A DNA stretch of 12,710 nt, taken from NCBI GenBank assembly GCA_025462785.1, contig JAOAPG010000178.1:1-12710 (forward strand). The letters run 5' to 3'. The notes below the pieces were generated by a model. It was not told where the DNA came from and did not search any database. It saw only the letters and a list, made by a program, of their open reading frames with translations. Every line of letters begins with the position of its first letter. Position 1 is the first letter of the stretch. Source of the stretch: Acidobacteriaceae bacterium (lineage in GTDB: Bacteria > Acidobacteriota > Terriglobia > Terriglobales > Acidobacteriaceae). The translations under genes were made by a program, and so were the position numbers. Shown piece by piece: positions 1-7,149 of this stretch.

Positions 1-42
1 CAACCCTCAGCGTGTATATCCCCCGCCCCGCTGGATATTGAC

Positions 43-1467
43 TTGGGCCCATTCCTCGTTTTCTACGATCTGATTCGTCAGGTCGCGTCCGCAATCCTCA
101 AAATTGTCCCTCTGGAGGACCCACGAACCGCACACTTTCGATTGCAACAACAAAAGCCATTTTTCTCAACCCCTGCAAAAGCCAACCTTCGACGACCGTC
201 GCATATTGTCTTTTCACTTCTCGCCTTTGTCATAGTTGTCGTTGCGCTGTCTTTGACCGCCGCAGCTGCTACGCTCTGTGTTAATCCGGGCGGAATGGGC
301 GGTTGCTTCTCAACTATTACTGCTGCCGTAGCAGCAGCCCATCCCAATGACACCATCCAAGTAAGTCCAGGGACCTACGCTGAGGATGTGATTATCGGCA
401 AGTCACTCTCTTTAATTGGCAAGAGCAGAGGCAACACCATTATCGACGCAACCGGTCTCGCTAATGGAATCAATCTAGATGGCCTCGATAACCCTGGCCT
501 CAATCACGTTCTTGTTGCGGGCTTCACCGTGAAGAACGCGGACTTCGAGGGCATCGTCATTACCAATGCCTCCCACATCACGGTTTTCCAAACCACTGTC
601 ACAAACAATGATCGGAGCCTGAACGCCCAAACTGCAACATGCCCCGGCACGCCGGCGTGGGAGACTGCGGAAGGATTCGATTGCGGAGAAGGTATCCATC
701 TCTCTGGAGTGGCATATTCCATCATTACCGGTAATTTGGTATACAAAAACGCGGGCGGAATTCTCCTCAGTGACGACACCGGAGCCACTCATCACAACAT
801 CGTTTCTTACAACATCGTCCACGACAATCCCTTTGACTGCGGCGTTACACTGGCTTCGCATCCGCCAGCTACTGTCACTGGCGCGACTGCGCCCATCGGA
901 GTGCATCACAATACAATCTCTAAGAACAACTCCTACCGCAACGGGCTCGGAGAAGCTGGCGCCGGAGCTGGCGTTGGCATCTTCGATTCAGGCCCCGGCG
1001 CCAAAAACTACAGCAACGTCGTGATCGGAAATTCGCTCACAAATAATGGTTTGCCAGGAGTGGCGATGCACAGCCATACTCCGGGACAGAATTTTAACAA
1101 CAACAGCATCATTGGGAACTACATTGCTGGCAATCACGCCGATACGGACGACTCCGCCACGCCCGGACCGACCGGAATTGATGTCTTCGGAGTCTCTCCC
1201 GTTAGAGGCAGAACCATTACTCAGAACACAATTGAAAATGAGAGCGACGACGTCGTGACCAACACTCCCGCCATTGTCACGATTCGCCTGAATAATTTGC
1301 TCGGCGCTGGCAAGGTCGGCGTCGACAACATCGGCAAAGGAGAAGTGGATGCGTCAGAAAATTGGTGGGGATGTTTCGCGGGCCCATCCAGTAAGAACTG
1401 TTCATCTGTGAGCGGACCGGACGTGCTCTTCACACCCTGGCTCACTAGACCCTTTACTGGTAATTGA
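43..1467 (+). CDS. Exported right-handed parallel beta-helix protein (NosD/pectate-lyase-like fold)
   Basis: Predicted secreted or surface protein built on a right-handed beta-helix. A hydrophobic stretch at about residues 54-76 ending in an Ala run looks like a signal peptide or anchor. From residue 78 the chain has an N-terminal cap (Cys-rich, then a 'GTYAEDVIIGKSLSLIG' first coil) followed by repeated coils of the PbH1 kind, rich in N-x-I/V and GI-x-I/L units. It closes with 'ENWWGCFAGPSS' and 'FTPWLT', an ending I recall from many acidobacterial beta-helix proteins. No catalytic residues are evident, so polysaccharide binding or cleavage is only a guess. The start is uncertain: the frame is open to the left edge, TTG at 43 gives an unusually long pre-signal region, and TTG at 142 would leave about 20 residues before the hydrophobic core. 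No good ribosome binding site supports either, so the gene may begin outside the window. Confidence 0.85.
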   Translation: MGPFLVFYDLIRQVASAILKIVPLEDPRTAHFRLQQQKPFFSTPAKANLRRPSHIVFSLLAFVIVVVALSLTAAAATLCVNPGGMGGCFSTITAAVAAAHPNDTIQVSPGTYAEDVIIGKSLSLIGKSRGNTIIDATGLANGINLDGLDNPGLNHVLVAGFTVKNADFEGIVITNASHITVFQTTVTNNDRSLNAQTATCPGTPAWETAEGFDCGEGIHLSGVAYSIITGNLVYKNAGGILLSDDTGATHHNIVSYNIVHDNPFDCGVTLASHPPATVTGATAPIGVHHNTISKNNSYRNGLGEAGAGAGVGIFDSGPGAKNYSNVVIGNSLTNNGLPGVAMHSHTPGQNFNNNSIIGNYIAGNHADTDDSATPGPTGIDVFGVSPVRGRTITQNTIENESDDVVTNTPAIVTIRLNNLLGAGKVGVDNIGKGEVDASENWWGCFAGPSSKNCSSVSGPDVLFTPWLTRPFTGN

Positions 1468-1473
1468 ATTCGG

Positions 1474-1557
1474 TTCAAATGAAGCTTCTTTGATTTGAAA
1501 GAGCCCTGGTCCTGATTCCTTCTTCTCGTGAACGAAAATGGGTTAAGAGACCAGGGC
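1474..1557 (+). terminator. Two inverted repeats after the beta-helix gene, possible terminator
   Basis: Seven bases after the stop codon, TTCAAAT (1474-1480) and ATTTGAA (1493-1499) form a perfect 7-bp inverted repeat. A second perfect 9-bp repeat follows, GCCCTGGTC (1503-1511) with GACCAGGGC (1549-1557), whose 37-nt loop contains TCGT-GA-ACGA. The bases ATCTTTAT after the second arm are only weakly T-rich. Termination of the beta-helix transcript is the simplest reading, but the long loop and poor T-tract make it uncertain. The remaining bases up to the next gene at 1685 show no clear feature. Confidence 0.4.
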
Positions 1558-1684
1558 ATCTTTATGCATAGACATCGATCGATGTTCTCGTAGCCTTGCT
1601 TACCTTGCCGTCCAGATCAGCCGACCCGTTCCCAACGATTTATGGGGCTAGTGGATCAGAAGTCAGTCTGTATGATGGTCGGGT

Positions 1685-2866
1685 ATGTTTTCCAAACGTA
1701 CCGAATGGAGACTCGCGACCAATCACTTTACGGAAGCGCAGCGCGAATTGCTTGCCCGTGGCAGGGAAGTCCTCGATCTTACAATTTCAAATCCTACACG
1801 CGCAGGATTGGTTTACAACAATCAAGCGATTCTGAATTCTTTGAATCATCCTGAGGTCCTCGACTACGATCCGCAGCCGAAAGGGCTGCCAAGTGCTCGC
1901 TGTGCCGTCGCTGCATATTACCGCTGGCGGGAGGCAAATTCTGGGCCGGATCCAGAAATCGATCCGGAATCGATTGTGCTCACTACCAGCACCAGCGAAG
2001 GATATTCATTCGTATTCAGGTTGTTATGCGATTTTGAAGATGAAATTCTGGTTCCTAAACCGAGCTACCCGCTGTTCGATTTTCTCGCCGATTTGAACGA
2101 TGTGAAGTTGGTGCCGTATCCGCTGCTCTATGACCACGGGTGGCAGATTGATTTTTCGTCTCTGGCGAAGGCAGTGACTCCGCGTACTCGGGGCATTGTG
2201 CTGGTACATCCCAACAATCCGACGGGATCTTTTGTCAGCGAGGCGGAGCGTCAGCAGTTGAACGAATTGTGCCGCGAGCACGGATTGGCGCTTATCGTCG
2301 ATGAAGTATTTTTGGATTACGCACACGAGGGATCGGGTCGCAAGACGTTTGCTGTGAACCAGGATGCGCTGACTTTCACGCTCAGCGGATTGTCGAAAAT
2401 CTCCGGGCTTCCCCAGATGAAGGTCGCGTGGGTGGTTATAAGCGGACCCCAGGCGGAGGTATCGGCTGCTGTGGGACGAATGGAAATTATCGCGGATACG
2501 TATCTTTCCATGAACGCTCCAATTCAACTAGCTACACCTGTACTGCTCGCAGAGCGAGAGAACATTCAGACCCAATTGCTGGACCAGGTGCGGCGGAATT
2601 TAGCGGAGCTTGATCGCCAATTGAGTAGACAGAAGACGTGCCAACGGCTGCAAGTGGAAGGCGGATGGTATGCGGTGCTGCGAGTGCCGGCTGTGCAGTC
2701 AGATGAAGAACTCGCGATCGAGATTCTGCGGAAGACAGAGGTGCTGGTGCATCCGGGGCACTTTTATGATTTCACTAGCGATGGATATTTGGTGCTGAGT
2801 CTAATTACGCTGCTAGAAGATTTTCGTGAGGCAATGGAGCGAGTTTTGGGCTTGCTGAATCAATAA
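1685..2866 (+). CDS. Fold-type I PLP-dependent aminotransferase (AAT-I superfamily), substrate unknown
   Basis: Cytosolic PLP enzyme of the aspartate-aminotransferase fold, 393 aa, the usual length. Visible landmarks: 'SNPTR' near residue 35, the cofactor-binding 'HPNNPTGS' (175-182, Asn178), 'IVDEVFLDY' (Asp206 for the pyridine nitrogen, Tyr212 for the PLP hydroxyl), and 'SGLSKISGLPQMK' with the Schiff-base Lys238. The N-terminal 'MFSKRTEW' resembles the conserved beginning of related myxobacterial and acidobacterial proteins I remember, which supports ATG 1685 although no good ribosome binding site is present. The C-terminal segment reads 'DGYLVLSL' where most class I enzymes have Arg (as in GYxRxS) to hold the substrate alpha-carboxylate; here it is Val370. 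It may therefore act on an unusual amino donor. It stands alone and converges on the MBL-hydrolase gene. Confidence 0.92.
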   Translation: MFSKRTEWRLATNHFTEAQRELLARGREVLDLTISNPTRAGLVYNNQAILNSLNHPEVLDYDPQPKGLPSARCAVAAYYRWREANSGPDPEIDPESIVLTTSTSEGYSFVFRLLCDFEDEILVPKPSYPLFDFLADLNDVKLVPYPLLYDHGWQIDFSSLAKAVTPRTRGIVLVHPNNPTGSFVSEAERQQLNELCREHGLALIVDEVFLDYAHEGSGRKTFAVNQDALTFTLSGLSKISGLPQMKVAWVVISGPQAEVSAAVGRMEIIADTYLSMNAPIQLATPVLLAERENIQTQLLDQVRRNLAELDRQLSRQKTCQRLQVEGGWYAVLRVPAVQSDEELAIEILRKTEVLVHPGHFYDFTSDGYLVLSLITLLEDFREAMERVLGLLNQ

Positions 2867-2915
2867 AAGACTTCTGGCCTTGGATTGTGTAATGCGGATT
2901 GTCCTTACATTGTGC

Positions 2916-3542
2916 CTACTTCAAGAATGGATTGTGCTCGCGTTCATGCCCGATTGTGGTGGACGAGCCATGGCCGGGAATCACAACTGTTTCGTCTGGT
3001 AGGCCCAGCAGTTTTTCCTGAATCGAATCGATGATCTTCTCGAACGATCCTCCCGGCAGATCGGTGCGACCTATGCTTCCCGCGAATAAAGTGTCACCCG
3101 CGATAAGCTTCTTCTCGTCTGGAAAATAAAGACAGACACTACCTTCGGTGTGGCCGGGCGTATGCAGCACATTTGCTACGAGTGCTCCGGCTTTAACCGT
3201 ATCAGCTTGTCTCAGGCTTTGATCGATTTCGACCTTGCCCGGAGACTTCATTCCCACCCAAGTTGCTTGCATGTCCAGCATCTTCAACAATGCATAATCA
3301 TTCTCATTGAGCAAGATGGGTGCGCCAGTCGCAGCTCGAAGCTTCATTGCGCCGCCCACGTGGTCGATGTGGGCGTGGGTGATGACAATCTGCTTTACAG
3401 TTAAATTGTGCTTCTGAATGATCGCGAAGATGTCGTCGAGGTCGTCGCCCGGATCGATGACTATCGCTTCACGCGAGTTCTCGTCGCCGATCACAGAGCA
3501 GTTGCACTGGAGTGGTCCGACCGGAAGAATTTCGTGGATCAT
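2916..3542 (-). CDS. MBL-fold metallo-hydrolase, glyoxalase II-like
   Basis: A 208-aa cytosolic metallo-beta-lactamase-fold hydrolase with a binuclear metal site. The motif THAHIDH supplies His56, His58, Asp60 and His61; His131 lies in 'HTPGHTEGS', Asp150 in 'AGDTLF', and His191 in 'PGHGSSTTIGHE'. 'GRTDLPGG' and the short ending 'EHNPFLK' match the small one-domain hydroxyacylglutathione-hydrolase-like group rather than full glyoxalase II, which has an extra C-terminal thiol-binding domain. The likely reaction is hydrolysis of a thioester such as an S-acyl thiol adduct; the true substrate is not known. The gene lies 45 nt downstream of secG on the same strand and is probably cotranscribed with it. 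A 7-bp hairpin sits just before its start and the ribosome binding site (AGCGGA-like) is weak. Confidence 0.93.
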   Translation of the reverse strand: MIHEILPVGPLQCNCSVIGDENSREAIVIDPGDDLDDIFAIIQKHNLTVKQIVITHAHIDHVGGAMKLRAATGAPILLNENDYALLKMLDMQATWVGMKSPGKVEIDQSLRQADTVKAGALVANVLHTPGHTEGSVCLYFPDEKKLIAGDTLFAGSIGRTDLPGGSFEKIIDSIQEKLLGLPDETVVIPGHGSSTTIGHEREHNPFLK

Positions 3543-3555
3543 AAAATCCGCTGTC

Positions 3556-3574
3556 GCCGCCAGTCTATGGCGGC
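3556..3574 (-). promoter_or_regulatory. 7-bp stem-loop between secG and the MBL hydrolase
   Basis: GCCGCCA (3556-3562) and TGGCGGC (3568-3574) form a perfect 7-bp GC-rich stem with a 5-nt loop. On the minus-strand transcript it lies between the secG stop and the hydrolase start, ending about 13 nt before that ATG. No T-run follows in that direction, so it is less likely to be a terminator than an RNA-stability or translation-modulating hairpin. Confidence 0.45.
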
Positions 3575-3587
3575 CAGGAACGAATTG

Positions 3588-3920
3588 TTATTTTTGCTGT
3601 GCGGGCGCTGGTGCCGGAGCAGATTTGGCTGGCTGCGAGTTAGTTTGGGACGGCTTCAAACCTTGCAGTACAGAATTCGAACCGCCACCACGCTTCTGCG
3701 CCAGGATCGAGAGCGTAATGGAAGTCACCGTGAAGATGATGGCTGACCAAGTGGTCGCGCGAGACAGAGCCGTAGCGGCTCCGCGTGGGCCGAATGCGGT
3801 CTGGCTGCCTTGACCGCCGAATGCGGCTGCGATATCTCCGCTCTTACCGCTTTGCAGCAGCACGACGATGATGAGAAAGAAGCAAACAATAATGTGAATA
3901 ACCGTAAGTAAAGCGATCAT
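3588..3920 (-). CDS. secG: Protein translocase subunit SecG
   Basis: Small inner-membrane subunit of the SecYEG channel that assists SecA-driven protein export. The 110-aa chain has two membrane spans, about residues 3-22 and 57-74, flanking the conserved cytoplasmic segment 'VLLQSGKSGDIAAAFGG' and a QTAFGPRG-like stretch. This is the SecG signature and topology. The C-terminus is a Pro/Ala/Gln-rich tail (about residues 88-110) typical of acidobacterial and proteobacterial SecG proteins. It is first in a two-gene minus-strand unit with the MBL hydrolase. Its start ATG is at the head of the hydrophobic span; no strong Shine-Dalgarno sequence is seen before it. The common neighbour tpiA is not in the adjacent sequence. 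Confidence 0.94.
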   Translation of the reverse strand: MIALLTVIHIIVCFFLIIVVLLQSGKSGDIAAAFGGQGSQTAFGPRGAATALSRATTWSAIIFTVTSITLSILAQKRGGGSNSVLQGLKPSQTNSQPAKSAPAPAPAQQK

Positions 3921-4279
3921 GCTGTGCTAGTCACCAGACCGGGTGTTTCCGGCCATCCTTTTCCAAGCAACTAAAATACGAGGGTACAGATCAGGAAGTT
4001 AAGTGCTTATTCCTTCCGTTCTGGATCGAACTACCACAATCCAAAGAGAACATCTATTGTACGACGCCAGCGCTGCGGAACACAAACGCATTAGCCTCGA
4101 AAGAAGCCCATTACCTTCGAGCTATCGTGGCTGGAACAGTGCTTTTTTCTCCTGGGAGAAGCCGATAGTCTAAGCTGGCGTGCCGCCTTTTATCTGGCTG
4201 GTAAATGGAAAGGTTCAACGAATTGATCCGCGGATAACGTAAATTCTGTTCGGACAACTTTCTCAGCAATGAATCACAA
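3921..4279. other. Intergenic control region between divergent secG and TonB receptor 1
   Basis: These 359 bases contain no convincing gene on either strand; the short open frames lack family features. They must hold the promoters for secG (-) and the receptor run (+), but I cannot fix a good -35/-10 pair. Structures seen: CTCGAA/TTCGAG (4096-4101 and 4116-4121) with a 14-nt loop, the operator-like TTCTCC-N2-GGAGAA at 4147-4160, and a very short GC stem GGCG-TGC-CGCC followed by TTTT (4177-4191). I compared it by eye with cobalamin and cyclic-di-GMP riboswitch cores and saw no match. Confidence 0.5.
4147..4160. promoter_or_regulatory. Operator-like inverted repeat TTCTCC-N2-GGAGAA
   Basis: A perfect 6-bp inverted repeat with a 2-bp centre lies 120 bp before the receptor 1 start, preceded by a run of T. 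The spacing is too tight for an RNA hairpin and suits a dimeric DNA-binding regulator. The regulator is unknown and chance occurrence is possible. Confidence 0.25.
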
Positions 4280-6394
4280 ATGACAGACGGGCACAAACTT
4301 AAATTTTGGAGGTATCTGACCCTTTTTTTTCTTTGTGCTTTGCCGGTTTTCGGTCAGAGCATCAATGGCGAATTACATTTGAAGGTTACCGATCCTTCGG
4401 GGCTGGCCGTCAGGTGCACGGTCAGATTCGTAAGCGAAGCCAATCAATATGAAAATATCTTCACGACAGATGATGCCGGCAACATCGCCGTGCAAAGGCT
4501 CCCTTATGGAGTCTATGGGGTTCAGGTCGAGCAGCCCGGTTTCGCGCCCGTCTCAAGATCAATAGAAGTACGTTCAGCCGTTCCCACCAACTACACAATC
4601 GGACTTGAACTAGCTTCTGCGAACACTACCGTCACGGTTACTGATGCGGTCACCATGATTGATCCCCATCGCGCCGGATCGGTCTTCGAGATCGGCGCGG
4701 ACCTCATCGAAAATCGACCGTCATCATTGCCGGGACGATCCGTGCAGGATCTGGTCAACTCGCAACCCGGATGGCTCTATGAAGGAAACGCGGTCCTGCA
4801 TCCTCGTGGATCTGAGTACCAGACGGAATTTGTCATTGACGGAATCCCGCTCACAGATAATCGTTCTCCGAGTTTTGGTCCTGAAATCGAGGCCGATGAT
4901 ATCGATTCCATGAGCATCTATACCGCTGGAATTCCCGCCGAATACGGCAGGAAGATGGGCGGGGTTGTCGAAGTAAACACGAAGCGAGAAAGTCAGGAGG
5001 GTTTTCACGGTCAATTGGTCGCCTCCGGAGGCAGCTTTGATACGGCCGGCGGGTTCGCTCAGATCCAAGATATCTGGGGGAAAAACGTATTGGGGATCAG
5101 CGCCGATGGAGACAGGACAAGTCGGTACCTGAGTCCTGTTGTTCCTAAAAATTATACGAACCGGGGTACCACGGCCGACTTTTCTGTTAATTACGAGAGA
5201 GACTTAACACCATCGGACCGATTAAGTATGAGTGTCCGCCACGAACTCTCGCGATTCGAATTGCCCAACGAGCAACTGCAGCAAGCAGCGGGCCAGCGGC
5301 AGAATGCGGATAACTTTGAGACCATGGGCAGCATCTCGTACCAGCACGTCTTTTCGCCTAACGTTGTCGGGAATTTTCGTGGGATGGTGCGGGACAACTC
5401 GAATGATCTGTATTCCAACGCGCTCTCCACTCCCATTATTGCCTCGCAGTACAACTATTTTCGCGAAGGTTACTTCAAGAGTACGGTTTCAATCCATCGC
5501 GGTACGCAGGAGTGGAAGGCTGGTGTCGAATCCGACGCCACGTTTTTGCACGAGAAGTTCAGCGATACCATTACTGACCTAAACCGTTTTGAGAACGGCA
5601 CTCCCGCGACATTTAGTTTTCAAGCGAACCGGCCAGATCTCGAGCAATCGGTTTTCGTCGAGGATATGATCCGTTTGGGAAAATGGACGGTAAGCGCCGG
5701 CCTTCGTTGGGATCACTATCAGTTGCTCGTAAATCAATATGCCGTGAGTCCGCGGTTATCGGTCTCTTGCTATCTTCAATCCGCCGCAATGGTGGTGCAT
5801 GCTTCTTACGATCGAGTCTTTCAGACGCCATCTTTCGAAAATATTCTTATCGCCAGTTCGCCCTCGCTGACTTCGCTTAATCCTAGCGTCTTGAGATTAC
5901 CGGTCGAGCCCTCGCACGGCGACTACTACGAAGGCGGATTGACTAAGAACTTCTTCGACCAATTCCGGTTGGATGTAAATGTTTTTCGCCGCGTAGTGAA
6001 CAAGTTTGCGGACGACGATCGATTGTTGAGCACGGCCGTAAGTTTCCCCATCGCGTTCCGCAAGGCCATCATTTATGGAACGGAAGGGAAAATTGAACTG
6101 CCGCACTGGGGGAAACTGTCTGGCTTTGTGAGCTACTCCTACACAGTCGGCAATGCCTGGTTTCCGGTCAATGGCGGGCTCTTTCTCGGTGACAATGCAA
6201 CCAATGCAACAACTCAGTTGACGGGACATTTTCCTGATTCACAAGATCAGCGCAGCACGGTACGAACACGCTTTCGTTATCAACTGCTGCCCCGTTTGTG
6301 GGTCGCCGCTGGCGCGGACTACGGGAGCGGGACTCCGTTTGATTTTGGAGGAACCATCCAACAAGCTCTCGCGCAGTATGGCAACAGGTCATAG
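4280..6394 (+). CDS. TonB-dependent receptor 1, Oar-like with carboxypeptidase-regulatory domain, C-terminus lost to frameshift
   Basis: Outer-membrane receptor that would take up a large or scarce solute using TonB energy. Residues 1-25 form a signal peptide (basic start, hydrophobic 'YLTLFFLCALPVFG'). Residues 28-112 are a CarboxypepD_reg-like Ig domain with the familiar 'GNIAVQRLPYGVYGVQVEQPGF'. The plug follows at about 117-236, including 'FVIDGIPL' (184-191) and 'GIPAEYGRKMGGVVEVNTK', then a beta-barrel of aromatic alternating strands. The frame stops at TAG 6392-6394 after 'QYGNRS', but the next frame continues at once with typical receptor sequence to an aromatic C-terminus. The intact protein would be about 778 aa; as written (704 aa) it lacks the last strands and the terminal Phe needed for barrel assembly. 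ATG 4280 is used because the signal peptide follows directly; no strong ribosome binding site is visible. It heads a same-strand run reaching to 9908. Confidence 0.9.
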   Translation: MTDGHKLKFWRYLTLFFLCALPVFGQSINGELHLKVTDPSGLAVRCTVRFVSEANQYENIFTTDDAGNIAVQRLPYGVYGVQVEQPGFAPVSRSIEVRSAVPTNYTIGLELASANTTVTVTDAVTMIDPHRAGSVFEIGADLIENRPSSLPGRSVQDLVNSQPGWLYEGNAVLHPRGSEYQTEFVIDGIPLTDNRSPSFGPEIEADDIDSMSIYTAGIPAEYGRKMGGVVEVNTKRESQEGFHGQLVASGGSFDTAGGFAQIQDIWGKNVLGISADGDRTSRYLSPVVPKNYTNRGTTADFSVNYERDLTPSDRLSMSVRHELSRFELPNEQLQQAAGQRQNADNFETMGSISYQHVFSPNVVGNFRGMVRDNSNDLYSNALSTPIIASQYNYFREGYFKSTVSIHRGTQEWKAGVESDATFLHEKFSDTITDLNRFENGTPATFSFQANRPDLEQSVFVEDMIRLGKWTVSAGLRWDHYQLLVNQYAVSPRLSVSCYLQSAAMVVHASYDRVFQTPSFENILIASSPSLTSLNPSVLRLPVEPSHGDYYEGGLTKNFFDQFRLDVNVFRRVVNKFADDDRLLSTAVSFPIAFRKAIIYGTEGKIELPHWGKLSGFVSYSYTVGNAWFPVNGGLFLGDNATNATTQLTGHFPDSQDQRSTVRTRFRYQLLPRLWVAAGADYGSGTPFDFGGTIQQALAQYGNRS

Positions 6395-6615
6395 ACAGCA
6401 TCAATTTTGATCGTGGCCGCATAAGGCCGATGCTCGCGGTGAACGCATCTGCGGGGATCGATCTACACAAAGGCGATCACCTCAAGACCCGATTCCAGGT
6501 TGATGGAGAAAACCTGAACAATCGGCTCAATGTGATCGATTTCGGAGGCTTGTTCTCAGGCAATGCCATTGGTCCTCCACGCAGCTACGCTCTCCGTTTG
6601 ATCGCCATGTTTTAA
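6382..6615 (+). pseudogene. C-terminal fragment of TonB-dependent receptor 1, displaced by a -1 frameshift
   Basis: This is the missing end of the preceding receptor, not a separate gene. In this frame the sequence from 6382 reads QQVIDSINFDRGRIRP and continues with 'LQVDGEN'-type strands ('RFQVDGENLNNRLNVIDFGG') to the C-terminal 'YALRLIAMF', which is exactly how such receptors end. The two frames join if one base is added near 6379-6382, where TATGG-CAACAG would become TATGGG-CAACAG (Tyr-Gly-Gln-Gln). A shortened G run is the simplest explanation, either a real mutation or a sequencing or assembly error. The first ATG in the fragment, at 6430, has no ribosome binding site and no export signal. 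Confidence 0.8.
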
Positions 6616-6685
6616 ATTCAGGAGCATTGCACTTCGCCGACTTGTGTCTCCGAAGCACATTGCGTGCTAACATTCCTTTGTAGCC

Positions 6686-7072
6686 ATGAGGCGACTGCTT
6701 TCCACTTTCGTGCTGTTCGCGATCAGCTGGGGTGTGTTCTATCCCACAGCTCTGAATACGGTGGGAAGTGTAACGCAAGCCTGTTGCCGCCGGAGCGGGA
6801 AGCATCATTGCATGTCGGGCTCTGCGGGAGCTTCTTACGCCACGAGTGGCGCGACCTTGAGCGCGACTTTTCCTGACTGTCCGCATCATTCTCATTCGTG
6901 TTTGCTCACAGGCGCGGCTCGGCTGGAATCGAATCCATCATTTCTTCTGCATCTGCCAACCGCAAGCCTTCTCCCTATCAGGGATGTTCTGTTTCCGGGA
7001 TCTCGTGCCGAAATCCGCCACGCAGAACGTGGCCCTCCCGCCTTTGCTCTACATCTAACTTTCTCTAGCTAA
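6686..7072 (+). CDS. Small exported Cys/His-rich protein of unknown function
   Basis: A 128-aa protein with a basic start and a hydrophobic span at residues 4-20, likely a signal peptide or anchor. After it come two clusters of possible metal ligands: Cys33-Cys34 with His40, His41 and Cys42 ('CCRRSGKHHC'), and Cys65, His67, His68, His70, Cys72 ('CPHHSHSC'). The rest is Leu/Pro-rich and low in Cys. I recall similar short proteins with a CCRRxGxHHC core in acidobacteria, and the layout recalls DUF2946-like proteins found beside copper receptors in proteobacteria, but I cannot assign a family. It lies 70 nt after receptor 1 and 77 nt before receptor 2, on the same strand. Binding a metal such as copper or zinc in the periplasm is an inference. 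No clear ribosome binding site precedes ATG 6686, and the start is chosen by the signal peptide. Confidence 0.65.
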   Translation: MRRLLSTFVLFAISWGVFYPTALNTVGSVTQACCRRSGKHHCMSGSAGASYATSGATLSATFPDCPHHSHSCLLTGAARLESNPSFLLHLPTASLLPIRDVLFPGSRAEIRHAERGPPAFALHLTFSS

Positions 7073-7138
7073 ACCTTAAGCATAACTCTGCTGAATTTCA
7101 CAAAGAGCTGGCGTCAGCCCGGGTGCTGTCATGCCCGC

Positions 7139-7143
7139 AGGGA
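7139..7143 (+). promoter_or_regulatory. Ribosome binding site fixing the receptor 2 start
   Basis: AGGGA lies 6 nt before ATG 7150. This favours that ATG over the in-frame GTG at 7123, which would add nine residues before the signal peptide and has no such site. Confidence 0.7.
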
Positions 7144-7149
7144 AAACCC

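Noticed and set aside
475..909. 144-codon antisense open frame inside the beta-helix gene
   Set aside because: It lies wholly opposite a well-supported coding region and its translation shows no domain; a shadow of the repeat-rich gene.
2882..2936. Three copies of GGATTGT plus a related CATTGTG near the aminotransferase/hydrolase junction
   Set aside because: Short, unevenly spaced and partly within the hydrolase coding sequence; probably chance.
3921..4279. Possible riboswitch before TonB receptor 1
   Set aside because: Cobalamin and cyclic-di-GMP riboswitch core sequences were looked for by eye and not found; only short stems are present.
4111..4296. 61-codon minus-strand open frame in the secG-receptor gap
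   Set aside because: No ribosome binding site, no recognisable domain or signal, and it overlaps the start of receptor 1.
7123..7149. Longer receptor 2 start at GTG 7123
   Set aside because: The added nine residues precede a standard signal peptide and lack a ribosome binding site, whereas ATG 7150 has AGGGA at 6 nt.
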